From Phaeobacter sp. (lineage in GTDB: Bacteria > Pseudomonadota > Alphaproteobacteria > Rhodobacterales > Rhodobacteraceae): 64,000 bases of DNA. Location: the NCBI RefSeq assembly GCF_022825805.1, contig NZ_JAJDWC010000089.1, positions 31,721-95,720 on the forward strand, given 5' to 3'. The notes beneath the pieces were generated by a model. It worked only from the letters and a program-made list of their open reading frames with translations, was not told the origin of the DNA and did no database searches. This document shows, one piece after another, positions 44,573 to 53,148 of this stretch. The number at the start of each line of letters is the position of its first letter. The first letter of the stretch is position 1. The translations under genes were made by a program, and so were the position numbers.

Positions 44573-45034
44573 TCAGATACGGCCGAACACCTGGCGCAAG
44601 ATCTTGTCGAGTTCCGCTGCATCCGTTTCCGTAAACGCATCCGGCAAATCGCTATCCAGATCAAACACAGCAATCACTTCGCCAGCACTGCCAAATACCG
44701 GCAAGACCAGTTCTGATCGCGTGGAAGACGCACAGGCAATATGGCCCGGAAACGCATCCACATCTGGGACCAGCTGAATGTCACCGGTCCGAGCCGCCGC
44801 ACCACATACCCCTCGTGCAAAGGGGATCTGCAGGCATCCATGTCCACCCTGGTAGGGCCCGATCTTCAGCAGCTCTGGTTCAACCACACGATAAAACCCG
44901 GTCCAATTGAACCTGTCATCCGCATGATGCACCTCGCAGGCAATCGTTGCCATCAGAGCAACGGCATCCGTTTCCCCATCGGTCAGCGCGGCAATCGTCT
45001 TGGTCAAATCGGAATAATTCACACAAGTCGTCAT
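44573..45034 (-). CDS. msrC: Free methionine-(R)-sulfoxide reductase (GAF domain)
   Basis: 153 residues, single GAF domain. The fRMsr signature is complete: FNWTGFYRV, IGPYQGGHGCLQIPFARGVCG and FPGHIACASSTRSELVLPV, with the three catalytic-loop cysteines C67, C77 and C101. It reduces free methionine-R-sulfoxide at the expense of thioredoxin. ATG 45034 has AAAGG upstream; the longer frame to 45115 is less likely. It is divergent from the ArsR gene with about 118 bp between the starts. Confidence 0.92.
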   Translation of the reverse strand: MTTCVNYSDLTKTIAALTDGETDAVALMATIACEVHHADDRFNWTGFYRVVEPELLKIGPYQGGHGCLQIPFARGVCGAAARTGDIQLVPDVDAFPGHIACASSTRSELVLPVFGSAGEVIAVFDLDSDLPDAFTETDAAELDKILRQVFGRI

Positions 45035-45121
45035 CAACTTACCTTTTGGTTTGGGGGCCGGAGTGCCGCCTGTGTGCCGTGTGATTGGCGCATGGTCAAT
45101 CAGATCATCGTCCACCCCTTT

Positions 45122-45139
45122 ACAAAACTAGATATGTAG
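45122..45139. promoter_or_regulatory. ArsR operator-like repeat, copy 1
   Basis: ACAAAACTAGATATGTAG, ending 13 bp before the arsR-like start at 45153. It differs in one base from the copy at 45494-45511. Possible promoter around it: TTTACA-16 bp-TATTTT, which would place the site between -35 and -10. Confidence 0.6.
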
Positions 45140-45152
45140 TTATTTTGATCTC

Positions 45153-45470
45153 ATGACAACTCAGACATCACAAGCACGCGCCCTCGCGGCGCTCGGACAT
45201 GACGCGCGGCTAAGTATCTTTCGCCTGTTGGTGAAGACTGGGCATTCTGGTCTGCGGGTCGGCGATATCGGCGCCATGCTGGATCTCGCGCCATCCACGC
45301 TTGCGCATCACCTATCGACCCTGGTCGACGCCAACCTGGTGGTCCAAGAAAAACACGGCCGCGAAGTCTTCAGCAAAGCGCATTTCGATGTGATCGAAGA
45401 TCTTGTCGCGTTCTTGACTGCCGAATGTTGCCAGGGTGTGACCCCGCCTTCTTTGCAAAACAGCGCATAG
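45153..45470 (+). CDS. ArsR family transcriptional repressor
   Basis: 105 residues with the ArsR winged helix (LAALGHDARLSIFRLLVKTG, VGDIGAMLDLAPSTLAHHLSTLVDANLV). It lacks the ELCVC metal box in the recognition helix but has vicinal cysteines C92-C93 near the C-terminus (FLTAECCQG), as in the arsenite-sensing repressors with C-terminal ligands. It lies directly before a permease and shares a duplicated operator with it. No Shine-Dalgarno is visible before ATG 45153. Confidence 0.9.
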   Translation: MTTQTSQARALAALGHDARLSIFRLLVKTGHSGLRVGDIGAMLDLAPSTLAHHLSTLVDANLVVQEKHGREVFSKAHFDVIEDLVAFLTAECCQGVTPPSLQNSA

Positions 45471-45493
45471 GCTGTTTTTTGACCAAAATAACT

Positions 45494-45511
45494 ACAAAAC
45501 TGGATATGTAG
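45494..45511. promoter_or_regulatory. ArsR operator-like repeat, copy 2
   Basis: ACAAAACTGGATATGTAG, within CTACA-N10-TGTAG, ending 2 bp before the permease start codon at 45514. It is 17/18 identical to copy 1. Confidence 0.6.
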
Positions 45512-45513
45512 AA

Positions 45514-46563
45514 ATGACGGAAATCTCTGATCATCAGCCGAGCCAAATTTCAGCAATATGGAGCGTTCTGCGCCAACAGATGGTATGGCTCGCATCGCTC
45601 GCAATCTTTGCCCTGCTGGCCGTTATCGTACCCGCACAGGCCTATGACAGCGGTCAGTTCGTCGCAGCAGCAATCTTGTCAACAGGCCCGTATCTACTGT
45701 TTTCGATCCTCGTTGCAGCATGGGCGGGCGCAACCGGGGCTGACAGTTTGATCGCCAAAGCTTTCACCGGCGCACCGCTGGTGATGATCGCCCTTGGAGC
45801 AGTCGCCGGAGGTATTTCGCCATTCTGCTCTTGCGGGGTTATTCCGCTGATCGCCGCATTGCTTTCGATGGGGGTGCCCCTGTCGGCCGTGATGGCATTT
45901 TGGCTGGCCTCCCCCATTATGGATCCATCAATGTTCTTGCTAACGACTGGGGTATTGGGTTTTGAATTCGCGCTTGCCAAAACCTTCGCCGCCATCGGGC
46001 TGGGACTGTTTGGAGGTCTTGTTGCCCATGTGCTGGCGGGCAGTGGCGCTCTGAAGACACCCTTGCGGGATGGGGTCGGGAACGGCGGCTGTGGCGCCGC
46101 CAACCTGCGCAACCCCGGCGCCGTACACTGGCGCTTCTGGAACGAAGCTGACCGGCGCCGTACCTTCCTGTCCAACGCGTTCAGTACGACCGCGTTTCTC
46201 ACCAAATGGTTGGTCTTGGCGTTTTTGCTGGAAAGCCTGATGACCGCCTGGATCCCTGCAGAAACCGTGACGCAGGTACTCGGCGGGACCGGTGTTCTAC
46301 CCATCCTGTCTGCCACGCTTGTTGGCGTCCCAGCATATCTGAACGGGTACGCTGCACTCCCACTAGTGAACGGGCTGATCGAACAAGGCATGGCACCAGG
46401 TGCAGGGCTTGCCTTCCTCGTCGCTGGCGGCGTCACATCCATTCCAGCGGCTATGGCCGTTTGGGCTTTGGCACGGTGGCCGGTCTTCCTGCTTTACATT
46501 GGCCTGTCTCTAGGCGGTGCCTTCACGATTGGCCTGTTGTTTCAAGCCTGGCAGTACCTCTAA
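45514..46563 (+). CDS. DUF318/ArsP-like permease
   Basis: 349 residues, about eight membrane helices, with the family motif SPFCSCGVIPL (FCSCG at 104-108) and a repeat of it in the second half (VGVPAYLNGYAALPLVNGL). Members such as ArsP export organoarsenicals; others have unknown substrates. The pairing with an ArsR-type repressor having a Cys-Cys C-terminus suggests a metalloid or thiol-reactive substrate. There is no Shine-Dalgarno at ATG 45514 and the operator touches it, so a downstream start such as ATG 45580 is possible. Confidence 0.87.
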   Translation: MTEISDHQPSQISAIWSVLRQQMVWLASLAIFALLAVIVPAQAYDSGQFVAAAILSTGPYLLFSILVAAWAGATGADSLIAKAFTGAPLVMIALGAVAGGISPFCSCGVIPLIAALLSMGVPLSAVMAFWLASPIMDPSMFLLTTGVLGFEFALAKTFAAIGLGLFGGLVAHVLAGSGALKTPLRDGVGNGGCGAANLRNPGAVHWRFWNEADRRRTFLSNAFSTTAFLTKWLVLAFLLESLMTAWIPAETVTQVLGGTGVLPILSATLVGVPAYLNGYAALPLVNGLIEQGMAPGAGLAFLVAGGVTSIPAAMAVWALARWPVFLLYIGLSLGGAFTIGLLFQAWQYL

Positions 46564-46571
46564 TCCTTAAC

Positions 46572-46598
46572 GCGACCGACCTACTTCAGGTCGGTCGC
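46572..46598. terminator. Hairpin between convergent permease and thiolase genes
   Basis: 11-bp perfect stem GCGACCGACCT (46572-46582) / AGGTCGGTCGC (46588-46598), 5-nt loop, 8 bp after the permease stop. No T tract, so termination strength is uncertain. Confidence 0.55.
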
Positions 46599-46611
46599 AT
46601 TGATGCAGACG

Positions 46612-47784
46612 TTATACGCGTTCAATCGCGATCGCCGTACCCTCGCCGCCGCCGATGCAGATCGCAGCGATACCGCGCGACAGACCGCGGGTTTCAAGAG
46701 CATTCAAAAGGGTCACCATGATGCGCGCGCCAGACGCCCCGATTGGATGACCAAGCGCGCAGGCCCCACCGTTCACATTGACCTTGTCCCGCGGAATGCC
46801 CAGCTCCCGCATGAACGCCATGGGGACGACGGCAAACGCCTCGTTCACCTCCCAAAGATCGACATCTTCGACACCCCAGCCCAGCCGATCCATCAACTTG
46901 CGCGCGGCAGGAACAGGCGCGGTTGTAAACAGCCCAGGCGCTTGGGCGTGACTCGCATGGCCCAAGATACGTGCCCTGATGGCAAGCCCTTGTTCTTTTG
47001 CAGCCTCTTCTGTTGCCAACAACAAGGCCGCAGCACCGTCGGAAATGGACGACGCATTTGCGGCCGTCACAGTGCCATCCTTACGAAACGCCGGTTTGAG
47101 CGTCGGGATCTTATCCGGCCGCGCAGATTGCGGCTGCTCGTCCATTGAGGTCACGGTGTCGCCCTTGCGCCCTTTCACCGTAACGGCAGCGATCTCAGCC
47201 TTGAACGCACCAGACGATTGCGCCTCCAGTGCATTGGCCAACGACCGAAGCGCATAATCATCCTGCTCTTCCCGAGTGAATTGGTAAGTCTCGGCACAAT
47301 CCTCGGCGAAGGTGCCCATCAGGCGCCCCTTGTCATACGCATCCTCAAGCCCGTCGAGGAACATGTGATCCACCACTTGACCATGGCCAATCCGCGCGCC
47401 GCCGCGCATCTTTGGCAGCAAGTAGGGCGCATTTGTCATGCTCTCCATACCGCCGGCGATCATGGTTTTGCTGTGACCCAAAGCCAATTGATCATACGCG
47501 ATCATTGCGGCTTTCATCCCGGATCCGCACATCTTGTTCAGGGTGGTCGCAGGCACGTCTTCCCCCAAACCTGCAGCGAAACCGGCTTGCCGTGCAGGCG
47601 CCTGACCCTGGCCCGCAGGCAATACACAGCCCATCAGAACTTCGTCGACGGTGCTGGCACCGGCCGCATCCAGTGCCGCACGAATGGCAACACCGCCCAA
47701 TTCGGATGCTTCAACACCGTCATACATGCCCTGAAATCCCCCCATCGGAGTCCGGGCCGCACCAGCAATGACAACATTCTTCAT
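46612..47784 (-). CDS. Acetyl-CoA C-acetyltransferase (thiolase)
   Basis: 390 residues. Catalytic residues: C86 (NKMCGSGMKA), H346 (GGACALGHPIGASGARI) and C376 (AICIGGGEG). The length and motifs fit a biosynthetic or degradative acetoacetyl-CoA thiolase; the specific pathway (polyhydroxybutyrate, leucine or other) cannot be told here as no phaB or CoA-transferase lies nearby. GGGAGG precedes ATG 47784. It is divergent from a STAS gene with an inverted repeat in between. Confidence 0.93.
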   Translation of the reverse strand: MKNVVIAGAARTPMGGFQGMYDGVEASELGGVAIRAALDAAGASTVDEVLMGCVLPAGQGQAPARQAGFAAGLGEDVPATTLNKMCGSGMKAAMIAYDQLALGHSKTMIAGGMESMTNAPYLLPKMRGGARIGHGQVVDHMFLDGLEDAYDKGRLMGTFAEDCAETYQFTREEQDDYALRSLANALEAQSSGAFKAEIAAVTVKGRKGDTVTSMDEQPQSARPDKIPTLKPAFRKDGTVTAANASSISDGAAALLLATEEAAKEQGLAIRARILGHASHAQAPGLFTTAPVPAARKLMDRLGWGVEDVDLWEVNEAFAVVPMAFMRELGIPRDKVNVNGGACALGHPIGASGARIMVTLLNALETRGLSRGIAAICIGGGEGTAIAIERV

Positions 47785-47831
47785 CAAATATTCCTCCCAT
47801 TGACAAAATAGTGCATACAAAATCGTAAGGA

Positions 47832-47854
47832 TTGACGTCTACTTTGATCGTCAA
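47832..47854. promoter_or_regulatory. Inverted repeat between thiolase and STAS genes
   Basis: TTGACG-N11-CGTCAA, perfect 6-bp arms, midway in the 97-bp divergent region (thiolase start 47784, STAS start 47882). The T-N11-A-like form would suit a LysR- or TetR-type regulator; none is adjacent. Confidence 0.45.
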
Positions 47855-47881
47855 CACTTTTCGACGCGGGGACAAGCACCG

Positions 47882-48226
47882 ATGAGCCTGACCAGTACCA
47901 CAGCGGATGGCACTCAGATCGTGACCGTCAATGCCGAACGCATTGACGCTGCGATGGCGATTCAATTCAAAGAAGACATGCGCGCGACCACAGAAAACGG
48001 TCCCGAGCGTGTTATTTTGGACCTTTCTGAGGTCAAATTTATCGATTCAAGCGGCCTCGGGGCCATCGTCGCAGCAATGAAACAGCTCGGTCAAGGCCGC
48101 AAACTGGATTTGGCAGGGCTGACGCCGATGGTCGACAAGGTGTTCCGCTTGACCCGGATGGACACCGTTTTTGATCTCTATGCCTCCCTACCGGACGCGC
48201 AATCCGCAAACCGACTTAATTCTTGA
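47882..48226 (+). CDS. STAS domain anti-sigma factor antagonist
   Basis: 114 residues, SpoIIAA/RsbV-like. The phosphorylatable serine is S57 in KFIDSSGLGAIV. It is expected to bind and release a partner anti-sigma factor when dephosphorylated. The next gene encodes a matching kinase-type anti-sigma factor. Confidence 0.92.
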   Translation: MSLTSTTADGTQIVTVNAERIDAAMAIQFKEDMRATTENGPERVILDLSEVKFIDSSGLGAIVAAMKQLGQGRKLDLAGLTPMVDKVFRLTRMDTVFDLYASLPDAQSANRLNS

Positions 48227-48261
48227 TTAGACACGCGCTGGCACCGCGGAGCGATACGTTT

Positions 48262-48708
48262 ATGGCTGAAACATTCACCTGCTCGTTCACGGCGACTGAA
48301 CTGGATGCACGATCCGGTATTCAGACCGTTTTGGACCGCCTGCGCGCCATGGGCGTGCCGGAGGCGCGAGCAGATGAGGTGCAGATTGCGCTGACGGAAG
48401 CTGTGAACAACGTTGTCGAACACGCCTATGCAGGCATGGCCGTTGGCGATGTGAACATTGATTGCAGCCTGGACACAGACCATCTCTGGGTATCGATCGG
48501 GGACTCAGGCGTCCCGTTCAAGAACAACGAACTGCCATCAGGGGCGCGCCAAGATCTGACAGTCGCGACCGAGGATTTGCCAGAGGGTGGTTTCGGCTGG
48601 TTATTGATCCGTGAACTCACCAGTGATGTCCAATACGAGCGCAGCGACAGCGGCAACAACCTGGCCCTCCGCTTCGAACTTCAGGCCCGCAACGCCAAAC
48701 CGGCATAG
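48262..48708 (+). CDS. RsbW-like anti-sigma regulatory factor (serine kinase)
   Basis: 148 residues. HATPase_c fold with the N-box ALTEAVNNVVEHAY (N50) and G1-type segment VSIGDSGVPFKNNE, then GGFGWLLIRELTSDV. It probably phosphorylates the STAS partner and binds an unknown sigma factor or other target. ATG 48262 has GGAG 10 nt upstream; a TTG at 48223 would overlap the STAS gene. No sigma factor or PP2C phosphatase gene is next to the pair. Confidence 0.88.
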   Translation: MAETFTCSFTATELDARSGIQTVLDRLRAMGVPEARADEVQIALTEAVNNVVEHAYAGMAVGDVNIDCSLDTDHLWVSIGDSGVPFKNNELPSGARQDLTVATEDLPEGGFGWLLIRELTSDVQYERSDSGNNLALRFELQARNAKPA

Positions 48709-49074
48709 CCAGGTCACATCCTCCGCAAGTGACAACATTTCAGAGTGCGACCTGGCTCTAGCCGCCCTTCATCTCTTCGACTGCCAAGCTGCCACCCCGA
48801 GCGTTACCTGAAACGCACGTCCACTCCAGATGATCACGTTCCAGCGCGGACCCTTCCCAAGCACAGGTCGCGCGCTAGTCGTTTGCCGCATCGCCACTGA
48901 GATGAACCACGTCGAGCGTAAACCGCGTGCCCCAGCTCACATGCAAGGGATCGTGGCCACCGAATCAGGTTTATTGAACCTTTCATCCTGCCTGATCAGA
49001 GCCTGAACTGACAGCAGCATCGTTGCCTTTGGCGCTGCAGGGTCTAATGTTCCCTGCAAGTTGGAGGAGGTATT
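48709..49074. other. Intergenic region, no gene seen
   Basis: 366 bp between the anti-sigma factor gene and the gamma-glutamyltransferase gene. I find no conserved frame. The only clear structure is the inverted repeat at 49036-49058. Confidence 0.55.
49036..49058 (+). promoter_or_regulatory. Inverted repeat before gamma-glutamyltransferase
   Basis: TGCAGGG-N9-CCCTGCA directly before the Shine-Dalgarno GGAGGAGG. It could be an operator or an mRNA hairpin. Confidence 0.35.
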
Positions 49075-50649
49075 ATGCGCGATTTTCACACACCTGGCCG
49101 GTCTGCCGTTTTTGCCGAAAATGGGCTCTGTGCAACGTCTCACCCCTTGGCCGCGAACGCCGCCATCGACATCCTTAAACGCGGTGGCAATGCGATGGAC
49201 GCTGCCATTGCAGGCGCCATTCTTCTGGGGATCTGTGAGCCGCAAATGACCGGACTGGGCGGGGATTGTTTCGTGCTCTATTCGCGACCAGGCCAACCCA
49301 TCAAGGCTATGAACGGCTCCGGGCGTGCTGCTGCCGCTGCCAATGCCGCGGATTTGCGCGCACGCGGCCTTCAGACCGTCCCCTTGAACAGTGCGGATGC
49401 CGTAACGATCCCAGGGGCGGTTGATGCGTTCTGTCGTCTGTCAGACAGCGAAGGCGTGATTGGACTGGACGCTCTGCTGCAGCCTGCGATCCACTACGCC
49501 GAAGCAGGGGTGCCGGTTGCGCCGCGGGTCGCATTTGATTGGGCCAATGATGCCGATACGCTTCAAGGCGCAGCACGCAAGGCATATCTGTTTGATGGCG
49601 CCGCGCCAAAGGTTGGGCAGATGTTCAGGGCACCCGGCCAGGCCGAAGTTCTGCGCCGCCTTGCCAGTGATGGGCGGGATGCGTTTTATAAGGGTGAAGT
49701 CGCCGACGACATGATTGCTGCTCTCACAGCGCTTGGGGGCAAACACTCCGCCGATGACTTTGCCGCGGTGGCCGCAACCGAGACATCACCTGTGTCCGGC
49801 AGTTACAAGGGCGTTGACCTTGTCGAGCACCCACCAAATGGCCAGGGTGCCACTGCGATTTTGATGCTGAACATCCTGAAGCACTTTGACATTGGCAGTA
49901 TGGATCCGTTGGGCGCAGAACGCGTGCACATCGAAGCCGAAGCCGCCAAGCTGGCCTATGATGCGCGCAACCGGTTTATTGCCGATCCGGATTTCACCTC
50001 ACGTCTGGACCATATGCTTGCGCCGGAGACTGCATTGCAACTGGCCAAACGGATTGACCCAAAGACCGCTATGCGCGCACCTGCCGAAATCAGCGAGGCG
50101 GTTCACAAGGACACGATCTACATCACCGTGGTCGACAAGGACCGCATGGCCGTTTCGCTGATCTATTCCATCTTCCATGGCTTCGGCTCCGGCATCGCAT
50201 CGGAAAAATTTGGCATTTTGCTGCAAAACCGCGGGGCGGGCTTCACGCTGGAAGAAGGTCACCCCAATGAACTCGCTGGTGGCAAGCGGCCAATGCACAC
50301 CATCATTCCCGGCATGCTCCGCAAAGATCAGGATGTGACAATGCCCTTTGGCGTGATGGGCGGCGCCTATCAGCCCAATGGTCACGCGCGCTTTCTATCC
50401 AATTTGACAGACTTCGGAATGGACCCGCAATCCGCGATAGATATGCCACGCGCCTTCGCCGATGGTGCGATCCTAAAGGTAGAGCGCGGCTACAGCGACG
50501 CTGTCAGACAAGAGCTTGAAAACCTTGGCCATGAGGTCGTCATTCCCGACACCGCGATCGGTGGCGCGCAGGCCATTCAAATCCATGAAACCGGTATTTT
50601 AGAGGGCGCAAGTGACGCCCGAAAAGATGGCTGTGCTTTGGGCTATTGA
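49075..50649 (+). CDS. Gamma-glutamyltransferase family protein
   Basis: 524 residues. Ntn hydrolase that cleaves or transfers gamma-glutamyl groups. The self-processing/nucleophile threonine is T347 in HKDTIYITVVDKD; other conserved parts are GGNAMDAAIAG, GLGGDCFVLY, EHPPNGQGATAILMLNIL and HAR-type C-terminal segments. No signal peptide is seen, so unlike E. coli Ggt it may be cytoplasmic. GGAGGAGG stands before ATG 49075. Single gene, convergent with hspQ. Confidence 0.9.
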   Translation: MRDFHTPGRSAVFAENGLCATSHPLAANAAIDILKRGGNAMDAAIAGAILLGICEPQMTGLGGDCFVLYSRPGQPIKAMNGSGRAAAAANAADLRARGLQTVPLNSADAVTIPGAVDAFCRLSDSEGVIGLDALLQPAIHYAEAGVPVAPRVAFDWANDADTLQGAARKAYLFDGAAPKVGQMFRAPGQAEVLRRLASDGRDAFYKGEVADDMIAALTALGGKHSADDFAAVAATETSPVSGSYKGVDLVEHPPNGQGATAILMLNILKHFDIGSMDPLGAERVHIEAEAAKLAYDARNRFIADPDFTSRLDHMLAPETALQLAKRIDPKTAMRAPAEISEAVHKDTIYITVVDKDRMAVSLIYSIFHGFGSGIASEKFGILLQNRGAGFTLEEGHPNELAGGKRPMHTIIPGMLRKDQDVTMPFGVMGGAYQPNGHARFLSNLTDFGMDPQSAIDMPRAFADGAILKVERGYSDAVRQELENLGHEVVIPDTAIGGAQAIQIHETGILEGASDARKDGCALGY

Positions 50650-50658
50650 TCGGATTTG

Positions 50659-50688
50659 GGTTTCATCCCGCTTGCGTGGGGTGAAACC
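50659..50688. terminator. Hairpin between gamma-glutamyltransferase and hspQ
   Basis: GGTTTCATCCC (50659-50669) / GGGGTGAAACC (50678-50688), 11-bp stem with one wobble pair, between convergent genes. No T tract. Confidence 0.5.
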
Positions 50689-50715
50689 ACATGCGCGCGC
50701 CCGTGCAGGCGGCGA

Positions 50716-51042
50716 TCAGTTCATCTGGTACTGAAGCGCATAGACCCCGTCGTCGAACGGGCCAAACATGTCCGAGACATCTGGATGCCCAATCGGTTCG
50801 CCTGAATAATCCGGCACCAGGTTCTGTTCAGACACGTAAGCAACGTAGTATGTCTGATCGTTCTCAGCCAACAAATGATAAAAAGGCTGCTCTTTTGCAG
50901 GGCGGCTGTCTTCAGGAATGGCTTCGTACCATTCTTCGGTGTTGGCAAACTGCGGATCGACATCAAAAACCACTCCACGGAACGGGTGGATGCGATGCCG
51001 GACAACTTGTCCCAAACGATATTTTGCGCGTGTGCTCAACAT
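50716..51042 (-). CDS. hspQ: Heat shock protein HspQ
   Basis: 108 residues with the HspQ/YccV core (AKYRLGQVVRHRIHPFRGVVFDVDPQF, PFYHLLAENDQTYYVAYVSEQNL). In E. coli HspQ is a specificity factor for the Lon protease and affects DnaA turnover. ATG 51042 has AGGA upstream; an extension to 51078 is not conserved. Confidence 0.92.
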   Translation of the reverse strand: MLSTRAKYRLGQVVRHRIHPFRGVVFDVDPQFANTEEWYEAIPEDSRPAKEQPFYHLLAENDQTYYVAYVSEQNLVPDYSGEPIGHPDVSDMFGPFDDGVYALQYQMN

Positions 51043-51276
51043 GGGTGCGGTTCCTACTCCTACTACATAGGCTGCCACAAGTGAAAATGTCTATAAAACC
51101 GCCTTGCCAGGATACAAACATAAGGTAAAGGAGAGCAGACCGCCTTTCTTGGCTCGGCAAAGATCACAGCCGCGCAGGTTCGGCTCTGCACGTCTCAATT
51201 GATTTGGCGGCCGTCCCTTGGTTTCTGCTGCCACTGCTTTCATATATGGGGCAACAACAAAACGGAGATAAAGCGC

Positions 51277-52212
51277 ATGATCGATTTACTTGGCGGCGCA
51301 AGCGATGCAGCCCCGAACGGGGACCTGATCAAAGATGTGACCGAAGCCACATTCATGCAGGACGTGGTCGATGCGTCCATGAAGGCCCCAGTTATCGTAG
51401 ACTTCTGGGCACCCTGGTGCGGCCCTTGCAAAACCCTGGGCCCGGCGCTGGAAGCCGCGGTGACCAAGGCCAAAGGTGCTGCGACAATGGCAAAGATCGA
51501 TGTTGATCAAAACCAGCGTCTGGTTCAGGCACTGGCCCAGCAAGGTCTGCCGCTGCAATCTGTGCCAACCGTCGTGGCCTTCGTCCAGGGGCGTCCCATC
51601 GACATGTTCCAAGGTGCTGTTCCCCCATCGGAAATCGATGCATTTATCAAACGTGCCATCGAAGCCGCAGGCGGGTCTGCAGATGGTGGGCTGGGAGAGG
51701 CCATCGAGATGGCAGAGCAAATGCTGGCCGAGGGTAACGCCGAAGATGCGGCACAGACATTTGCCGCTGTACTGGGCGAAGACAACCAGAATGCCGCAGC
51801 CTATGGCGGGCTGGCACGCGCTCATATTGCGCTGGACGATCTTGACCAGGCCGAAGCGGTTTTGAACGGCGCACCCGCAGAGATCTCCGCCGCGCCGGAA
51901 ATCGAAGCCGCCTTCGCGCAAGTCGAATTGGCGCGGCAAGCCGCAAATGCCGGCCCTGTTGCAGAACTGCGCGCCAAGGTCGATAGCGATCCCAATGATC
52001 TGCAGGCGCAGTTCGATCTCGCACAAGCCCTGCATGCGGCAGGAGACGCCGAGGCTGCCGTTGCTGAACTGTTGTCCTTGTTCCGTAAGGATCAAACATG
52101 GAACGATGGTGCCGCCAAAACCCAGCTGTTCACAATTTTTGAAGCTCTGAAGCCCAATGATCCAATTGTGTTGAATGGACGTCGAAAACTCAGCTCGATC
52201 ATATTTGCCTAG
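51277..52212 (+). CDS. Thioredoxin-like co-chaperone (CnoX/YbbN family)
   Basis: 311 residues. N-terminal thioredoxin domain (VIVDFWAPWCGPCKTLGP, with C48 and C51) followed by TPR-like helices from about 145 (MAEQMLAEGNAEDAAQTFAAVL, YGGLARAHIALDDLDQAEAVL). E. coli CnoX lacks the first Cys and acts as a holdase handing clients to GroEL; here the redox pair WCGPC is intact, so reductase activity is possible. ATG 51277 follows ACGGAG. It is first in a run with a LON-domain protein and Trm112. Confidence 0.92.
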   Translation: MIDLLGGASDAAPNGDLIKDVTEATFMQDVVDASMKAPVIVDFWAPWCGPCKTLGPALEAAVTKAKGAATMAKIDVDQNQRLVQALAQQGLPLQSVPTVVAFVQGRPIDMFQGAVPPSEIDAFIKRAIEAAGGSADGGLGEAIEMAEQMLAEGNAEDAAQTFAAVLGEDNQNAAAYGGLARAHIALDDLDQAEAVLNGAPAEISAAPEIEAAFAQVELARQAANAGPVAELRAKVDSDPNDLQAQFDLAQALHAAGDAEAAVAELLSLFRKDQTWNDGAAKTQLFTIFEALKPNDPIVLNGRRKLSSIIFA

Positions 52213-52239
52213 GCTGGTGCCAGCACTAGAACACTGACT

Positions 52240-52881
52240 ATGTTACAGGCTACTGATTTGCCCGAAACCCTGTCGGTTTTTCCACTGCCCGGGGCGCTGC
52301 TGCTGCCCCGGTCTCGACTCCCACTGCATCTGTTTGAACCACGGTATCTGCAGATGCTCGAGGATTGTCTGAAGACCCCGCACAGGCTTATCGGAATGGT
52401 GCAACCTTTCCCGCGAAAATCGGATGGGGCAGGATTGCATAGTATTGGCTGCGCCGGGCGCGTCACCCAGTTTTCGGAAACGGAAGATGGGCGCTATATG
52501 ATCACTTTGTCGGGCATTTCCCGGTTTCGCATCCACAGCGAAGTCGAAGGGTTTACGCCCTATCGGCGCTGCACGGTTTCGTGGGGCAGCTTTGAACGCG
52601 ACCTGGGCAAGGGAGAGCGAGACGAGACGTTCGATCGCCCCGCGTTTCTGGGCCTGTTGGAGCGGTTTTTCATATCTCGGAACCTGTCAACGGATTGGGA
52701 AGCGCTTAAGGATGCTGACGATGAGCTGTTGATCAACTCATTGGCGATGCTGTTGGATTTTGATCCAGAGGACAAACAGGCCTTGCTAGAAGCCCCCTGC
52801 CTTGCGACAAGACGAGAGACCCTTGTTACATTGATCGAGTTCGCGCTTCGCGGCGGCTCGCCAGAGGAAACCCTGCAATGA
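52240..52881 (+). CDS. LON N-terminal (substrate-binding) domain protein
   Basis: 213 residues. Consists of the Lon N-terminal domain alone ([59 protein letters not shown]), with no ATPase or protease part. Function unknown; possibly an adaptor for protein quality control, fitting the CnoX-like neighbour and the nearby HspQ. It overlaps the Trm112 gene by 4 bp (ATGA). Confidence 0.9.
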   Translation: MLQATDLPETLSVFPLPGALLLPRSRLPLHLFEPRYLQMLEDCLKTPHRLIGMVQPFPRKSDGAGLHSIGCAGRVTQFSETEDGRYMITLSGISRFRIHSEVEGFTPYRRCTVSWGSFERDLGKGERDETFDRPAFLGLLERFFISRNLSTDWEALKDADDELLINSLAMLLDFDPEDKQALLEAPCLATRRETLVTLIEFALRGGSPEETLQ

Positions 52882-53093
52882 CCAATGACGCTCCTGAGCT
52901 TGACGCTATGCAGCAGAAACAACCAACATTCGACCGCCATATGCTGGAAGCATTGGTATGTCCGTTGACGCACACAACGCTGCAATATGATGCCGATAAG
53001 CAGGAGCTGATCTCCACCGCGGCCAATCTTGCGTTTCCAATTCGCAATGGCATTCCGGTGATGCTGAAGGACGAAGCGCGGCCGCTAGAGTAG
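52878..53093 (+). CDS. Trm112/UPF0434 family protein
   Basis: 71 residues with the Trm112 fold signature ([25 protein letters not shown]...[18 protein letters not shown]). Only one cysteine (in CPLT) remains of the zinc site. Trm112 proteins activate methyltransferases; no partner is adjacent. Coupled to the LON-domain gene by ATGA overlap. Confidence 0.9.
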   Translation: MTNDAPELDAMQQKQPTFDRHMLEALVCPLTHTTLQYDADKQELISTAANLAFPIRNGIPVMLKDEARPLE

Positions 53094-53148
53094 GCAGCAT
53101 CGGCGCACCTCACCACGTAGACACAGCCACCTAAGAAAAGGGCAGCCG

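Noticed and set aside
44386..44634. Small rightward open frame upstream of the XRE-cupin gene.
   Set aside because: No ribosome-binding site, no family similarity, and it overlaps the methionine sulfoxide reductase gene.
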